Made by a program: the position numbers and the translations under genes
Notes under the pieces: generated by a model
What the model saw: the letters and a program-made list of their open reading frames with translations, nothing else
What the model was told of the DNA's origin: nothing
The model's database searches: none
Shown: positions 35,201-42,822 of the stretch, one piece after another
Position numbering within the stretch: the first letter of the stretch is position 1
Layout: each line of letters opens with the position of its first letter
Origin: CAYJBH01 sp964368625
GTDB taxonomy: Bacteria; Bacillota; Clostridia; Oscillospirales; Ruminococcaceae
Assembly (NCBI GenBank): GCA_964368625.1
Contig: CAYJBH010000004.1
Span: 47,173-111,172 of the forward strand
Direction of reading: 5' to 3'
Length of the DNA: 64,000 nucleotides

Positions 35201-35591
35201 TGAAGTTGAGGATGAACTAAATAGATTGTTAAACGAAGGTTTCATGGGTAAGGAACAACTGGATCTTGTTAACATGTATACCATAAGAAGATTTTTATCC
35301 GGTAAGCTTGCTAAGCGAATATCTAAAGCGGAGAAGTTTTATCGTGAGTATGAATTTATAACCGAGCATAACGACATGGTAATACAGGGGGTTGTGGATC
35401 TAATCTTGGTAGAAGCAGACGGTGTTGTTATAGTGGACTATAAAACAACTCGTGCCGAAGTCGACGAGTTAATAGATATGTATCGAGAACAGCTAATGCT
35501 GTATTCGCAGGCGGTTGAACGGCGATTAAAGTTGCCGATAAAACAACGAATTATCTACTCTTTATCGCTAGGAAAAGAAATAGATGTTTAG
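32283..35591 (+). CDS. addA: helicase-nuclease subunit AddA
   Basis: A 1102-residue UvrD-type helicase with a C-terminal nuclease domain, subunit of the AddAB complex that resects DNA ends for recombination repair. Walker A SAAAGSGKTT at 24-33, Walker B region VDEYQDTNPIADYIY, GDVKQSIYGF, and MTIHNSKGLEFPVC are helicase motifs; near the end GVVDLILVEADGVVIVDYKTTR is the RecB-type nuclease core. RBS AAAGGAA. AddB, normally encoded next to it, is not found on either side; upstream is rsmE and downstream is convergent hemW. Confidence 0.92.
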   Translation: MSEFKPSPQQQAAVETDGYALLISAAAGSGKTTVLVRRVLRLLCDGNPEHNADRLMVVTFTVAAAAKLKSDLSHKLTGMINEGKHDTRLLKKQRMLLPRATIGTFDSFCKNLCSEFFARLLIEPDFKVGERLMLNVIEQEAMTQTMNEMLNDDSFALFASNFANPRNLDEAQNAIKMLHRRMISRPFPEEYIKNQVKNAEPSIELGKTPAGEVLFLYAKDTLRTAFHSLEKAVNFAIDCGVSDKTLNQLTREKDFVDQLIVLCEAGDYYEMKTLFACGPSGSGYETLRLDKGLGNGMSELIKLLRSNAKLMVNKLYEDNFSSDYLPICEQHQCMVSALCEATLLYHKTLTKLKKEASCFDFYDLQHMAAQLINDKQLGLTERYFAIMVDEYQDTNPIADYIYHALAAKKTEAIFLVGDVKQSIYGFNSARPDIFAERVENAEKGDASKVIYLSKNYRSSREVISNVNDLFTLAMSKQLGGIDYDENNRLYLGKQGDSSGAVELMVCNEDDGSSVAKLCEKLMLEGTPAEDICILVQTNKAVTEYAAIINDFGLSTEVAGDKSLSEEAGVMPLIALLRFLANPSSEVDLIAVLLSPLAGFTADDVAKLYLGEHKRLIISMAQSQDTKMSGYAKMLWELHAKASSISVRLLLQEIYEQLNGYVICCSMSLGAPSAIAEIESLAVQYDKVGRNGITGFIRRLNLVLEGDLRKKKETTTRRGFINVMTIHNSKGLEFPVCILAGTAKLFNVRELSSPVLQQDSSSIGMRVFTGDGFTETPFRCAAAIATAKELQSERMRLLYVAATRAMEKLFIFTTAKDKKIITLAGELYAEGGITPALLERQKSFSDILMLYALTHPAADALRSICSDIPLSTVSAVGNLKVNFCEKQQPNVKGQKPSEAVDVSSYIELFGWAYKNEQDTKKPIKHSVTELLEKKQQLPPTPVVPKFSSQTEGGAIRGSATHAFLQLCKLPLLANEVEDELNRLLNEGFMGKEQLDLVNMYTIRRFLSGKLAKRISKAEKFYREYEFITEHNDMVIQGVVDLILVEADGVVIVDYKTTRAEVDELIDMYREQLMLYSQAVERRLKLPIKQRIIYSLSLGKEIDV

Positions 35592-35606
35592 CAAAACATG
35601 TGGTTG

Positions 35607-36653
35607 TTACAGTATGCTTGCAAGGATACTGTTTTGAATCATTAAACCCCTGTCGGTAAATGTAATATTATCATCAGAAACTCTCAGCAAACCCTTCTCT
35701 TCAAAAAAACGCAGCTGCTTTAAGCTTAATTCACTAAATTTATATCCAAAGCGGTTGTACAGCTCGGTTAAAGATAGACCCTTTGAAAGCCTTGAAGTTA
35801 ACATTATATAGTCCTCGGCGGAACATTCACCGTCGGGGATTTTTTCGTTATTAGCTATAAACTTTTTGGTATCGTTTTGATAGTAAAACCTCTTGTTGTC
35901 TATGCAGGAATGTGCCGATGGGCCGATGCCGAGGTAGTTAAGACAATCCCAATATCTCATGTTGTGCCGGCTGTAAAGGTTATCTCTTGCAAAGTTTGAA
36001 AATTCATACCTTAAATAACCCTGTGTTCTCATCCTCTTAACAGCATATTCATAAAGGTCGGCAACCTTGTCGGCGTTTGGTAATGATTCTAAACTATTAT
36101 ATAGTGGAACGTTAGGTTCTAACTTTAACATGTAACAGCTGATGTGTGAAATATTAAGTGTTGCCATGGTATTAACAAAGTTGTCGATATCCTCTTTTTC
36201 CTGATATGGCAATCCTAGCATGAGGTCGGTAGAGATGTTATCCACGCCATTATTGCTAGCTAGTTTTATTGCATCTATTGCAGTTTGGGCACTATGTCTT
36301 CTACCTATTGCTGATAAACTTTTATCATTTAAACTTTGAATGCCAAGCGAAATGCGGTTAACACCGCAACGTAGAGCTGTTAACACAAAGTTCTTGGTTA
36401 AGGTTTCAGGGTTTGCCTCTATGGTAAACTCCTCTTTGCTTCGAATGTTGTTGCATAGCCTGCTAAGTTGCTCGCAGCTCATTAGTGATGGGGTGCCACC
36501 GCCAATATAAACCGTTTCAAACTCCATGTTTGGAATGCGGCTAATTACAGTATCTATATATAGGTTGTCAACAGGAGGTGTGTTGCTGTAAAAGTCACAG
36601 TAGAAACACCTGCTGTTGCAGTATGGAATATGAATATATAATGAGCAGTTCAT
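35607..36653 (-). CDS. hemW: HemW-like radical SAM protein
   Basis: A 348-residue radical SAM protein of the HemW family, once named oxygen-independent coproporphyrinogen oxidase; HemW members studied act as heme chaperones. The SAM cluster motif is CNSRCFYC (CxxxCxxC) after SLYIHIPY; YIGGGTPS and RISLGIQS-like segments follow, and a small C-terminal HemW domain closes the chain. ATG at 36653 follows AGGA; the frame extends to 36692, but that would run through the hairpin upstream. It lies downstream of spoVM. Confidence 0.88.
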   Translation of the reverse strand: MNCSLYIHIPYCNSRCFYCDFYSNTPPVDNLYIDTVISRIPNMEFETVYIGGGTPSLMSCEQLSRLCNNIRSKEEFTIEANPETLTKNFVLTALRCGVNRISLGIQSLNDKSLSAIGRRHSAQTAIDAIKLASNNGVDNISTDLMLGLPYQEKEDIDNFVNTMATLNISHISCYMLKLEPNVPLYNSLESLPNADKVADLYEYAVKRMRTQGYLRYEFSNFARDNLYSRHNMRYWDCLNYLGIGPSAHSCIDNKRFYYQNDTKKFIANNEKIPDGECSAEDYIMLTSRLSKGLSLTELYNRFGYKFSELSLKQLRFFEEKGLLRVSDDNITFTDRGLMIQNSILASIL

Positions 36654-36668
36654 ATAATATCCTAAGGT

Positions 36669-36703
36669 TAGAGGGTGAACAGTTAAGTTCACCCTCTATT
36701 TTA
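36669..36703. terminator. strong hairpin between spoVM and hemW
   Basis: Perfect 12-bp stem (36669-36680 with 36687-36698), six-base loop, then TTTTAT on the plus strand. On the minus strand, the direction of spoVM and hemW, no T run follows, so there it may act as a processing or stability element instead of a terminator. Confidence 0.6.
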
Positions 36704-36705
36704 TC

Positions 36706-36777
36706 CTATTTTATGCCGAAAATCAACTTTAATATACCCCTTAGGTATTTCGGACTTTTAACCACAACAATCTGCAT
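36706..36777 (-). CDS. spoVM: stage V sporulation protein SpoVM (23 aa)
   Basis: A very short gene found by eye: MQIVVVKSPKYLRGILKL followed by IFGIK and a stop. SpoVM is an amphipathic peptide of about 26 residues that recognises the convex forespore membrane and anchors SpoIVA for spore coat assembly. Clostridial SpoVM has the same V-I/V-K-SPK-x-LRGILR/K pattern, with the helix-breaking Pro9 retained. GGGAGG lies five to six bases before the ATG, far stronger than chance. It is downstream of the 49-residue gene and upstream of hemW. This is direct evidence for a spore-forming lineage. Confidence 0.87.
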   Translation of the reverse strand: MQIVVVKSPKYLRGILKLIFGIK

Positions 36778-36788
36778 AACGCCTCCCA

Positions 36789-36938
36789 TCATCTTAAAAT
36801 CGATACGGCAATTAACAACGCCAGTGCAGCCAACAGAACATACCTTCCACCATCGGTTCCGAACAACAGGATTGAAAGTCCCGCTATTAAAACTAAAAAT
36901 AGAAACAACCAGTAATAACTACCACCCCTTTTGTTCAT
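36789..36938 (-). CDS. small membrane protein, 49 aa, upstream of spoVM
   Basis: Read from the sequence: MNKRGGSYYWLFLFLVLIAG, then two hydrophobic stretches (about 10-26 and 33-48) separated by FGTDGGRY, ending VSILR. GGAGGG lies six bases before the ATG. Its TGA is followed directly by the ribosome binding site of spoVM. Not recognised as a named family. The good ribosome binding site and tight spacing make it likely to be real and possibly co-expressed with spoVM. Confidence 0.65.
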   Translation of the reverse strand: MNKRGGSYYWLFLFLVLIAGLSILLFGTDGGRYVLLAALALLIAVSILR

Positions 36939-36994
36939 AGCTGCCCTCCGACCTTAACCGCTTAGGCTATACTATGCTAACATGTGCGCGAGCG

Positions 36995-38149
36995 TTACCG
37001 TTGATGAACTGCTATTTGCATTTTAATTGAAATATATTTTTTTAAGCACTGAACAATGTATTCGGCATCACCTTTTTTAAGATTAATTGAGTTTACAAAT
37101 ATCTGGGTTGGTGTACCCGAGATATCGTTTGGTGGATAGAACCCAATGTCTATACCGGGGTCAAATGTTTTATAGAGATATTCTGCACAGTCTGATCCCA
37201 ATTCGGTTTTAAGGTCTATAATAAGTCGCGGAGCCTCCTGACCAAGCCTTCCGTACTCGGTTCGGCTTATGTCGATAGGTAGGTTATGAAGCCCTTCTTC
37301 AACTATGTTAAGGAATGAATGGTGAAGCTCTCGTTGCGTCTCTTCGTTTATCTGAGATAGCTCTAGTAATGCTTGGTAAAAACCTATATACTCTTCCTTG
37401 CCTACCTTAAAGGGCCGCCCTATTCCAACGTTAGGACTGGATATTTTACGGCAAAATTCTGAAATTTCACTCTTGCCAACAAATAATCCACTGCTCTGAG
37501 GTCCCATTATATACTTGCCACCACTAAACACAGCACCGTCTGCCCCCAGCTGCTTTGTGTAGTACCATAGATTAGAAAATGGTGGTAGTTGGGCCGCAGC
37601 ATCAATATATGTTGGCACTCCAAGATGACGTGCTACATCGATAACCTCTTTAAAATCCGGCGTGTCCTCTTCATACATTTCCCCTGCAAACAGCCAGATG
37701 CCTGCGGTTTTATTGGTTATTGCGACGCGAAGATCATCTATGGTAGGCTCAACCGGTACAACCTCTGCACCGCTAAGCTTAATTAACTGCCAGTATGGCA
37801 GAGCATCGATTTCGGTTTGTGGCTTAAATACTATAAATTCATTTTTTTGTATACCGTCGGTGTTTGGTAATGCCTTTGCTTTTTCTATATTACAGCCACA
37901 CATTGCAGCAGCACTTACAAGTATTATACATGCAGCACAGCCTGATGATACCAGTGCTGATTCGTTATTTGTCAGCTTTGCTATCCTATCGCCCACCGTT
38001 TCGGAAAGCTGTTCAATGTTAACAAAACATCTGGAAGCCTCTGTCATTGCCTGAAGTACCGTTTCGCTCATTACCGAGCCACCTATCCTAGTGTAGGTAT
38101 CACTTGCGTTAATTATGCTCTTTATGCCAAGATCTTTATAAACCTTCAT
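36995..38149 (-). CDS. SelA-fold PLP-dependent enzyme, probable amino-sugar-acid ammonia-lyase
   Basis: A 384-residue PLP enzyme of the SelA-like group (COG1921), which includes D-glucosaminate-6-phosphate ammonia-lyase (DgaE). The family start GIKSIINASDTYTRIGGSVMS, ALVSSGCAACIILVSAAAM, PTYIDAAAQLPP and the PLP lysine in FSGGKYIMGPQSSG are visible. It lacks the N-terminal tRNA-binding domain of SelA. The ATG at 38149 overlaps the deacylase gene by 14 bases, so both belong to one operon with RidA. Expected chemistry: loss of ammonia and rearrangement to a 2-keto-3-deoxy acid. Confidence 0.78.
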   Translation of the reverse strand: MKVYKDLGIKSIINASDTYTRIGGSVMSETVLQAMTEASRCFVNIEQLSETVGDRIAKLTNNESALVSSGCAACIILVSAAAMCGCNIEKAKALPNTDGIQKNEFIVFKPQTEIDALPYWQLIKLSGAEVVPVEPTIDDLRVAITNKTAGIWLFAGEMYEEDTPDFKEVIDVARHLGVPTYIDAAAQLPPFSNLWYYTKQLGADGAVFSGGKYIMGPQSSGLFVGKSEISEFCRKISSPNVGIGRPFKVGKEEYIGFYQALLELSQINEETQRELHHSFLNIVEEGLHNLPIDISRTEYGRLGQEAPRLIIDLKTELGSDCAEYLYKTFDPGIDIGFYPPNDISGTPTQIFVNSINLKKGDAEYIVQCLKKYISIKMQIAVHQR

Positions 38150-39725
38150 TCCGTCTCCTTATCGACTTTCCATAACAACCGTTGGTTGATTTTTCGTTTA
38201 AAATTGCAAACTTTCCTTTAACTAAAACATGAACAATACCGGTGGATAACCTTGTTGTTTCCTTAAATGTGGCATTGTCTGTAACCTTGCTATAATCAAA
38301 AATGGCAAGGTCTGCATCCATTCCAACCGCTATAAGACCTTTGTTGTTAAGAGAAAATCGTTTTGCGGGATATCCTGTGATTTTGTGTATTAACCCTTCT
38401 AAAGGGAATTCACGCTCTCTGGCTAGTCTTAGTAATTTTGTAAAACTACCTGTTGATCGGGGGTGAGGTTTGGGACCATAGTTAATAGAATCGCTACCTA
38501 CAGTGTAGAATGGCATGAGAAGCAAATCTAAAAAATCGGTATCTACAGCAGAACAATCAACATTATCGTCAAGATCATAATAGTATCCAAACTCAAATTC
38601 ATTTAGCAGCAATAGATCTAACACCATGGAAATTTCATCCTGGTTTCTCATCTTCGCTACCGAGGCGAAGGTTAAACCTTCATATTCCTTTGTGTTTTTC
38701 AATACGTTAATAACTGCACCGGTTAACGGCATAAGGTAGCCGTAACGCTCCTTCATGTCATTTGCAATTTGCTCTCGTAGCCCCATGTCCGACAGCCTTT
38801 TAATAGCGTTGTCGTAGCCGCCTTCCATTACCCACGGAGGTAAAAACACCTTAGCAAATCCAGCTCCCACCGCATATGGGTATAGTTCAAATGATATGTC
38901 ATATCCCGAGTCGATTAGTTCTTTATATGGCTGAAGCAGCTGTTCAGTTTTTCCTGCATTGTCTAATCCGGTTCGATGATGAAGCAGATGTAATTTAACA
39001 CCGGTTTGTTTTACTATCTTAACAATTTCTTCATCACCGATGTTTCTAGGCTCTGTATAGTTGTCCCTTTTATGAGGGAAAAAAACAGCGTTTTTTTCCT
39101 TTACCACCTTGCAAAGCTCTATAACTTCAGAGGTATCTGAATATCCTGCAGGATAGTAGGTTAGTCCGGTTGAAAAGCCAATTGCGCCCTCATCAAGACA
39201 ATCGGAAATTATTTTCCCCATCTGTTTTTTTTCATCATTCGTAGCCACCCTGTTTTCGTAACCCATTACAGCAGCTCGAACAGCTGAGTGAGTTACTATA
39301 GCAGCAATGTTTGTAGCCGAGCCGTTAACTGCTGTAAGATATGAATCAAAACTTGCAAGATTTTTTTTATCACCGCTATAATAACCGAGTATTCCGGAAT
39401 AGAGTTTAATGGTATCTGTTAATTCTTTTCCGCAAAGAGGAACAACTCCGAGGCCACAAAGGCCTACAACCTCGGTGGTTACTCCCTGTGATATTGCATT
39501 GTAACGGTGAGGTTGCTCCATTACCAAAAGATCGTTATGGGTGTGCAGATCAATAAAGCCGGGCGTAACCGTTAACCCACTCGCGTCTATTATAACGGCA
39601 TTGTCGGGGTTGATGTTTAATGCTATCTCGGCAATTGTTCCGTTTGTTATTCTTATGTCTGTTTTATAGGGTGATCCTCCGGTGCCGTCTACAACTAAAC
39701 CACCCTTAATAACAATGTCCTTCAT
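38136..39725 (-). CDS. N-acyl-D-amino-acid deacylase (amidohydrolase family)
   Basis: A 529-residue amidohydrolase of the D-aminoacylase group. Metal ligands are recognisable in PGFIDLHTHND (HxH) and in the HLLHHRTG segment; the C-terminal HPRSTGSFTKLLRLAREREFPLEGLIHKITGYPA-type block (HPRSTGSF, ITGYPAKRF) is characteristic. The enzyme removes an acyl group from the amino group of a D-amino acid. D-glucosaminate is formally such a D-amino acid, and the PLP enzyme gene overlaps this one, so the natural substrate may be an N-acyl amino-sugar acid. RBS GAGG. Confidence 0.85.
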   Translation of the reverse strand: MKDIVIKGGLVVDGTGGSPYKTDIRITNGTIAEIALNINPDNAVIIDASGLTVTPGFIDLHTHNDLLVMEQPHRYNAISQGVTTEVVGLCGLGVVPLCGKELTDTIKLYSGILGYYSGDKKNLASFDSYLTAVNGSATNIAAIVTHSAVRAAVMGYENRVATNDEKKQMGKIISDCLDEGAIGFSTGLTYYPAGYSDTSEVIELCKVVKEKNAVFFPHKRDNYTEPRNIGDEEIVKIVKQTGVKLHLLHHRTGLDNAGKTEQLLQPYKELIDSGYDISFELYPYAVGAGFAKVFLPPWVMEGGYDNAIKRLSDMGLREQIANDMKERYGYLMPLTGAVINVLKNTKEYEGLTFASVAKMRNQDEISMVLDLLLLNEFEFGYYYDLDDNVDCSAVDTDFLDLLLMPFYTVGSDSINYGPKPHPRSTGSFTKLLRLAREREFPLEGLIHKITGYPAKRFSLNNKGLIAVGMDADLAIFDYSKVTDNATFKETTRLSTGIVHVLVKGKFAILNEKSTNGCYGKSIRRRNEGL

Positions 39726-39733
39726 GATTAGCC

Positions 39734-40192
39734 TCAGTCACACAGCTCGAACATCAACTCTATCTCTACCGGAATGTTGCCGGGCAAAACATTAACGCCT
39801 ATTGCCGAACGTGCCGGTAGAATCTCTTCGCCAAACAGTTCGGCAATAAGCTCGCTCGCTCCGTTTGCTACCATGGGCTGATCGTAAAATTCGTTATCAC
39901 TTGCCACCAATGCCAGCATCTTGGTAAAACTCTTCACCCTGTTTAATCCAACATTTGCATCGATAACCGCAAGCAGATTAAGCATACACAGTCTTGCTGC
40001 CTCTCTGCCTTCTTCTAAGGTGATCTCCTTGCCAAGCTTGCCCTTCTTAAATAGTATCCCGTTAATATCCGGTCCGCAACCTGAGCAGTAGGCCATGTTG
40101 TTAAACTCTGCTATCTGACGGTATATCCCGCCTTTTGGCGGCGATGCCGGCAGGTCAATTCCCTTATTCTTTAGTGTTTCATATATAGACAT
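39734..40192 (-). CDS. RidA-family (YjgF) protein
   Basis: A 152-residue member of the Rid superfamily. Rid proteins hydrolyse reactive enamine/imine intermediates released by PLP-dependent ammonia-lyases. Visible: YRQIAEFNNMAYCSGCGPDING, ARLCMLNLLAVIDANVGLNRVKSF and a C-terminal PARSAIGVNVLPGNIPVEIELMFE with the typical Arg and Glu. It is a little longer than RidA itself (about 125) and belongs to a side branch. First gene of the RidA-deacylase-PLP enzyme operon, a very sensible functional pairing. Confidence 0.87.
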   Translation of the reverse strand: MSIYETLKNKGIDLPASPPKGGIYRQIAEFNNMAYCSGCGPDINGILFKKGKLGKEITLEEGREAARLCMLNLLAVIDANVGLNRVKSFTKMLALVASDNEFYDQPMVANGASELIAELFGEEILPARSAIGVNVLPGNIPVEIELMFELCD

Positions 40193-40233
40193 ATATTTCC
40201 TCGCGGCTGTTAATTCTTAATAAACATTGTAGT

Positions 40234-40260
40234 ATTATAGCTGCAAAATGTCAATGTCAA
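40234..40260 (-). promoter_or_regulatory. probable promoter of the ridA operon
   Basis: On the minus strand: TTGACA (40260-40255) and TATAAT (40239-40234) with a 15-base spacer, shorter than usual; shifting the -10 to TAATAC gives 17. The divergent AraC gene has TATAAT at 40324-40329. Confidence 0.5.
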
Positions 40261-40359
40261 ACAAAAATATGATAATTTCGAGCCAATTTTTATGAATTTA
40301 TAGACCTATTGAATAAAAAGTGATATAATAAATATTGTTTTTTAACAGTAGGAGTATTA

Positions 40360-41259
40360 ATGAATCTTGTTAATATAATATTAAACGAAACCGTTGACCC
40401 TGAACACACTAAGGCTATAGATTTTGATAACTATAATATATCACGAAGCAGCGATGATGCCATGAGCAATATGCATCATATACACAACAGCCATGAGCTG
40501 TTGTTTGTTGAGCAGGGAAGTGCAACCTATTTTATCGATGGTAAGCCTTATCCGGCCACTGCAGGAAACATATTGGTTATCTCGGCTGCAGATCACCATA
40601 AAAGGGTGGTGCATGATTCACCCTTTTTACGTTATGGCTTAACTATCAAACCCTCGTACTTTAAAAGCTTAATGTTAGAGAACTGCTTTCTTCAGGTGTT
40701 TGAAACTCCCGACATAGAAACATACGAAAGGTATCACCGCAATATTAATCCCGAAATATTTTGCTTGCTTATAAACCAGCTTCGTCTCTTAAAAGGAGAG
40801 TCACAAAACCATGAGGCACATCGTAGCTTAATGGAGCGTAGTATATTGGCCCAGATAGTATTAATTCTATATCGTGCATTCGGATTTAAGCATCAGGATA
40901 CCCCTCTTTCGGCGGCACATACAAGGATGTTAGACATTAAAGATTATATCGATCTTCACTATAACGAAGATCTCGGACTTAAGCTGCTTGCCGATAAATT
41001 CTATCTTCACCCCGCAACCATAAGTAAATATTTTCATAAATATTGTGGGCGTAGTCTTAACAAGTATATAAATCTTGTGAGAATTTCTGAGGCGGCAAAA
41101 CTGCTAGAATCAACTAACGAGAGCATAACAATCATTGCCCAACAATGTGGATATGATAGCGATATAACACTTTCAAGGCAGTTTAAAAGTTTAATGGATA
41201 CCTCTCCGGCAAAATATAGAAAGAATATGAATGAACGCAGTGACAACAAAAGAAAATGA
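40360..41259 (+). CDS. AraC-family transcriptional regulator
   Basis: A 299-residue regulator with an N-terminal cupin sensor (about 30-110: MHHIHNSHELLFVEQGSATYFIDG, AGNILVISAADHHK) and a C-terminal double HTH (about 185-290: DIKDYIDLHYNEDLGLKLLADKFYLHP, ITIIAQQCGYDSDITLSRQFK). Such proteins sense small sugars or sugar acids and activate nearby genes. It stands between the ridA operon and the ABC transporter operon and probably controls both. The transporter's promoter has a -10 (TATGAT at 41319-41324) but no good -35, as activator-dependent promoters often do. Confidence 0.88.
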   Translation: MNLVNIILNETVDPEHTKAIDFDNYNISRSSDDAMSNMHHIHNSHELLFVEQGSATYFIDGKPYPATAGNILVISAADHHKRVVHDSPFLRYGLTIKPSYFKSLMLENCFLQVFETPDIETYERYHRNINPEIFCLLINQLRLLKGESQNHEAHRSLMERSILAQIVLILYRAFGFKHQDTPLSAAHTRMLDIKDYIDLHYNEDLGLKLLADKFYLHPATISKYFHKYCGRSLNKYINLVRISEAAKLLESTNESITIIAQQCGYDSDITLSRQFKSLMDTSPAKYRKNMNERSDNKRK

Positions 41260-41379
41260 CATTTTGGCTTATTTATGTTAATAATCGACTAAAATAATTA
41301 TGGTTTTTGGTTGGAATATATGATAACCTTTAATTAGTCGCCGAAGGAGGCGGCAAAAACATTATTTTTTGGAGGTATT

Positions 41380-42738
41380 ATGTTAAAAAGAATAGCAGCG
41401 CTTTTGTTAGCTTTATCGATGTTAACATTAGCCATGGTTGGGTGTAGCAGTACAGAGACCACATCACAACCGGCAGAGACGACATCCACCGACACTACTG
41501 AGGACACTACAGACGAGGCAGCAACCGGCGAAGAGGTTGCAATAACAGTTCTTTGTGCCTTTGCAAGCGAAGACCCACACGGCCAGTATATCTATGAGTA
41601 TGCAGAGACATTTATGGCTGCAAACGAGAACACATCGGTAGAGATTCAGGCAATCAGCTCTAACGATATCTACACAAAGCTTGCTGCAATGGCAACAACA
41701 CCGGATGATATCCCAACATTATTTTTCACCAGTGCAGATGCAGTTGCAACACTTCATGACCTTGGCATAACCCAGGACCTTAACAGTGTTATTAGCCAGG
41801 AAGATATCGACGGACTTGCTAACGGCGTTTACGATGCAACGATGTTAGGTGGAGCAATGTCTTTCTACCCGGTATCCGTTCAGCCTACAGCTATCATCTA
41901 CCGCACCGACCGCTTCGAGGAAGCCGGTTTTGATCTACCAACCACATGGGATGAATTCATCGACATGAATTCCCAGTTAATAGCCGATACAGATGGCGAC
42001 GGCGAGACAGACCAGTGGGGCTTCTCGATGGTAGGATCTAACAACTCCTCAGGCCAGAGCAGATTCTTAAGCTACCTTTGGAGCAACGGTTTTGACGTTG
42101 TTTATGAAGAGGATGGCGTCTGGATGACTGATGTAACAGCAGATGGTGAATTCCTTGAAGTATTCACACAATGGACCGACATGAATGCTAACGGTATTGT
42201 ACCGATAGGTATTACCGAGGTTGACTATGCAACAGCAGCAAACTATTTTGCAATGGGATACACCAGCACATTCATGACAGGACCTAACGCACTTGGCGTT
42301 ACCTATGCAACAAGCCCAGACCTTGAAGGTAAACTTGGTTCATTCCCGATGCCCGGTGATGCTCCCGGAACAATGTTGAACGCTGAAGGCTACGCCATGA
42401 GCGCCTATGCTTCAGACGAGCAAAAAGCAGTAGCAGCAGAATTCTTAACACACTTTGCAACAGGCGACACCGAGATGAACTTCTGGAAATCCAGCGGCAA
42501 AATCCCTGCAACAACCGAAGGACAGACCGTTGAATATCTAAGTGGTGATGACTATGCAGGTTTCCTACAGCAGATCGAAAACGGAACACTTCCAACCGTA
42601 ACATTTCCAGGTATTAGCGGATTAAAGAGTGTTCTTGGTGATGCTTACTCCGCAGTATTTAGCGGCGAGAAGGACAATGAGCAGGCAGTTGCTGATCTAT
42701 TGGCAGACATCGACGAGCTTCTGTTAGACTACAACTAA
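41380..42738 (+). CDS. sugar ABC transporter substrate-binding lipoprotein
   Basis: Exported lipoprotein (452 aa) of the CUT1 solute-binding type. Signal peptide with lipobox AMVGC, a Thr/Glu-rich linker, then the mature domain (EVAITVLCAFASEDPHGQYIYEYAETF; TAIIYRTDRFEEAGFDLPTTWDEFIDM; MGYTSTFMTGPNALG; IPATTEGQTVEY). It binds the ligand outside the membrane and delivers it to the two permeases. RBS GGAGG. Stop is followed by an intercistronic hairpin. Given the linked enzymes, the ligand may be a sugar acid or amino-sugar acid. Confidence 0.92.
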   Translation: MLKRIAALLLALSMLTLAMVGCSSTETTSQPAETTSTDTTEDTTDEAATGEEVAITVLCAFASEDPHGQYIYEYAETFMAANENTSVEIQAISSNDIYTKLAAMATTPDDIPTLFFTSADAVATLHDLGITQDLNSVISQEDIDGLANGVYDATMLGGAMSFYPVSVQPTAIIYRTDRFEEAGFDLPTTWDEFIDMNSQLIADTDGDGETDQWGFSMVGSNNSSGQSRFLSYLWSNGFDVVYEEDGVWMTDVTADGEFLEVFTQWTDMNANGIVPIGITEVDYATAANYFAMGYTSTFMTGPNALGVTYATSPDLEGKLGSFPMPGDAPGTMLNAEGYAMSAYASDEQKAVAAEFLTHFATGDTEMNFWKSSGKIPATTEGQTVEYLSGDDYAGFLQQIENGTLPTVTFPGISGLKSVLGDAYSAVFSGEKDNEQAVADLLADIDELLLDYN

Positions 42739-42759
42739 TAAGAACTAATTAAACAATTA

Positions 42760-42801
42760 CTAAGCATCGCATGGTTAAATATTTGGCTGTGCGATGTTTA
42801 G
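42760..42801 (+). promoter_or_regulatory. intercistronic hairpin between binding protein and permease
   Basis: A 12-bp stem (42760-42771 with 42790-42801, one G-U pair) without a T run. Such hairpins often stabilise the binding-protein mRNA or reduce read-through, so that the binding protein exceeds the permeases. Confidence 0.6.
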
Positions 42802-42822
42802 TCATAAAAGAGGGAAAATCAT

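Noticed and set aside
35609..35632. Near-perfect 24-base palindrome at the addA-hemW junction
   Set aside because: It may help end one or both convergent transcripts, but with a minimal loop and only GTTTTG after it a terminator could not be called.
36578..36940. 120-codon plus-strand frame over the spoVM region
   Set aside because: No ribosome binding site, unlike any recognised protein, and it is antisense to spoVM, the 49-residue gene and the start of hemW, which have strong sites.
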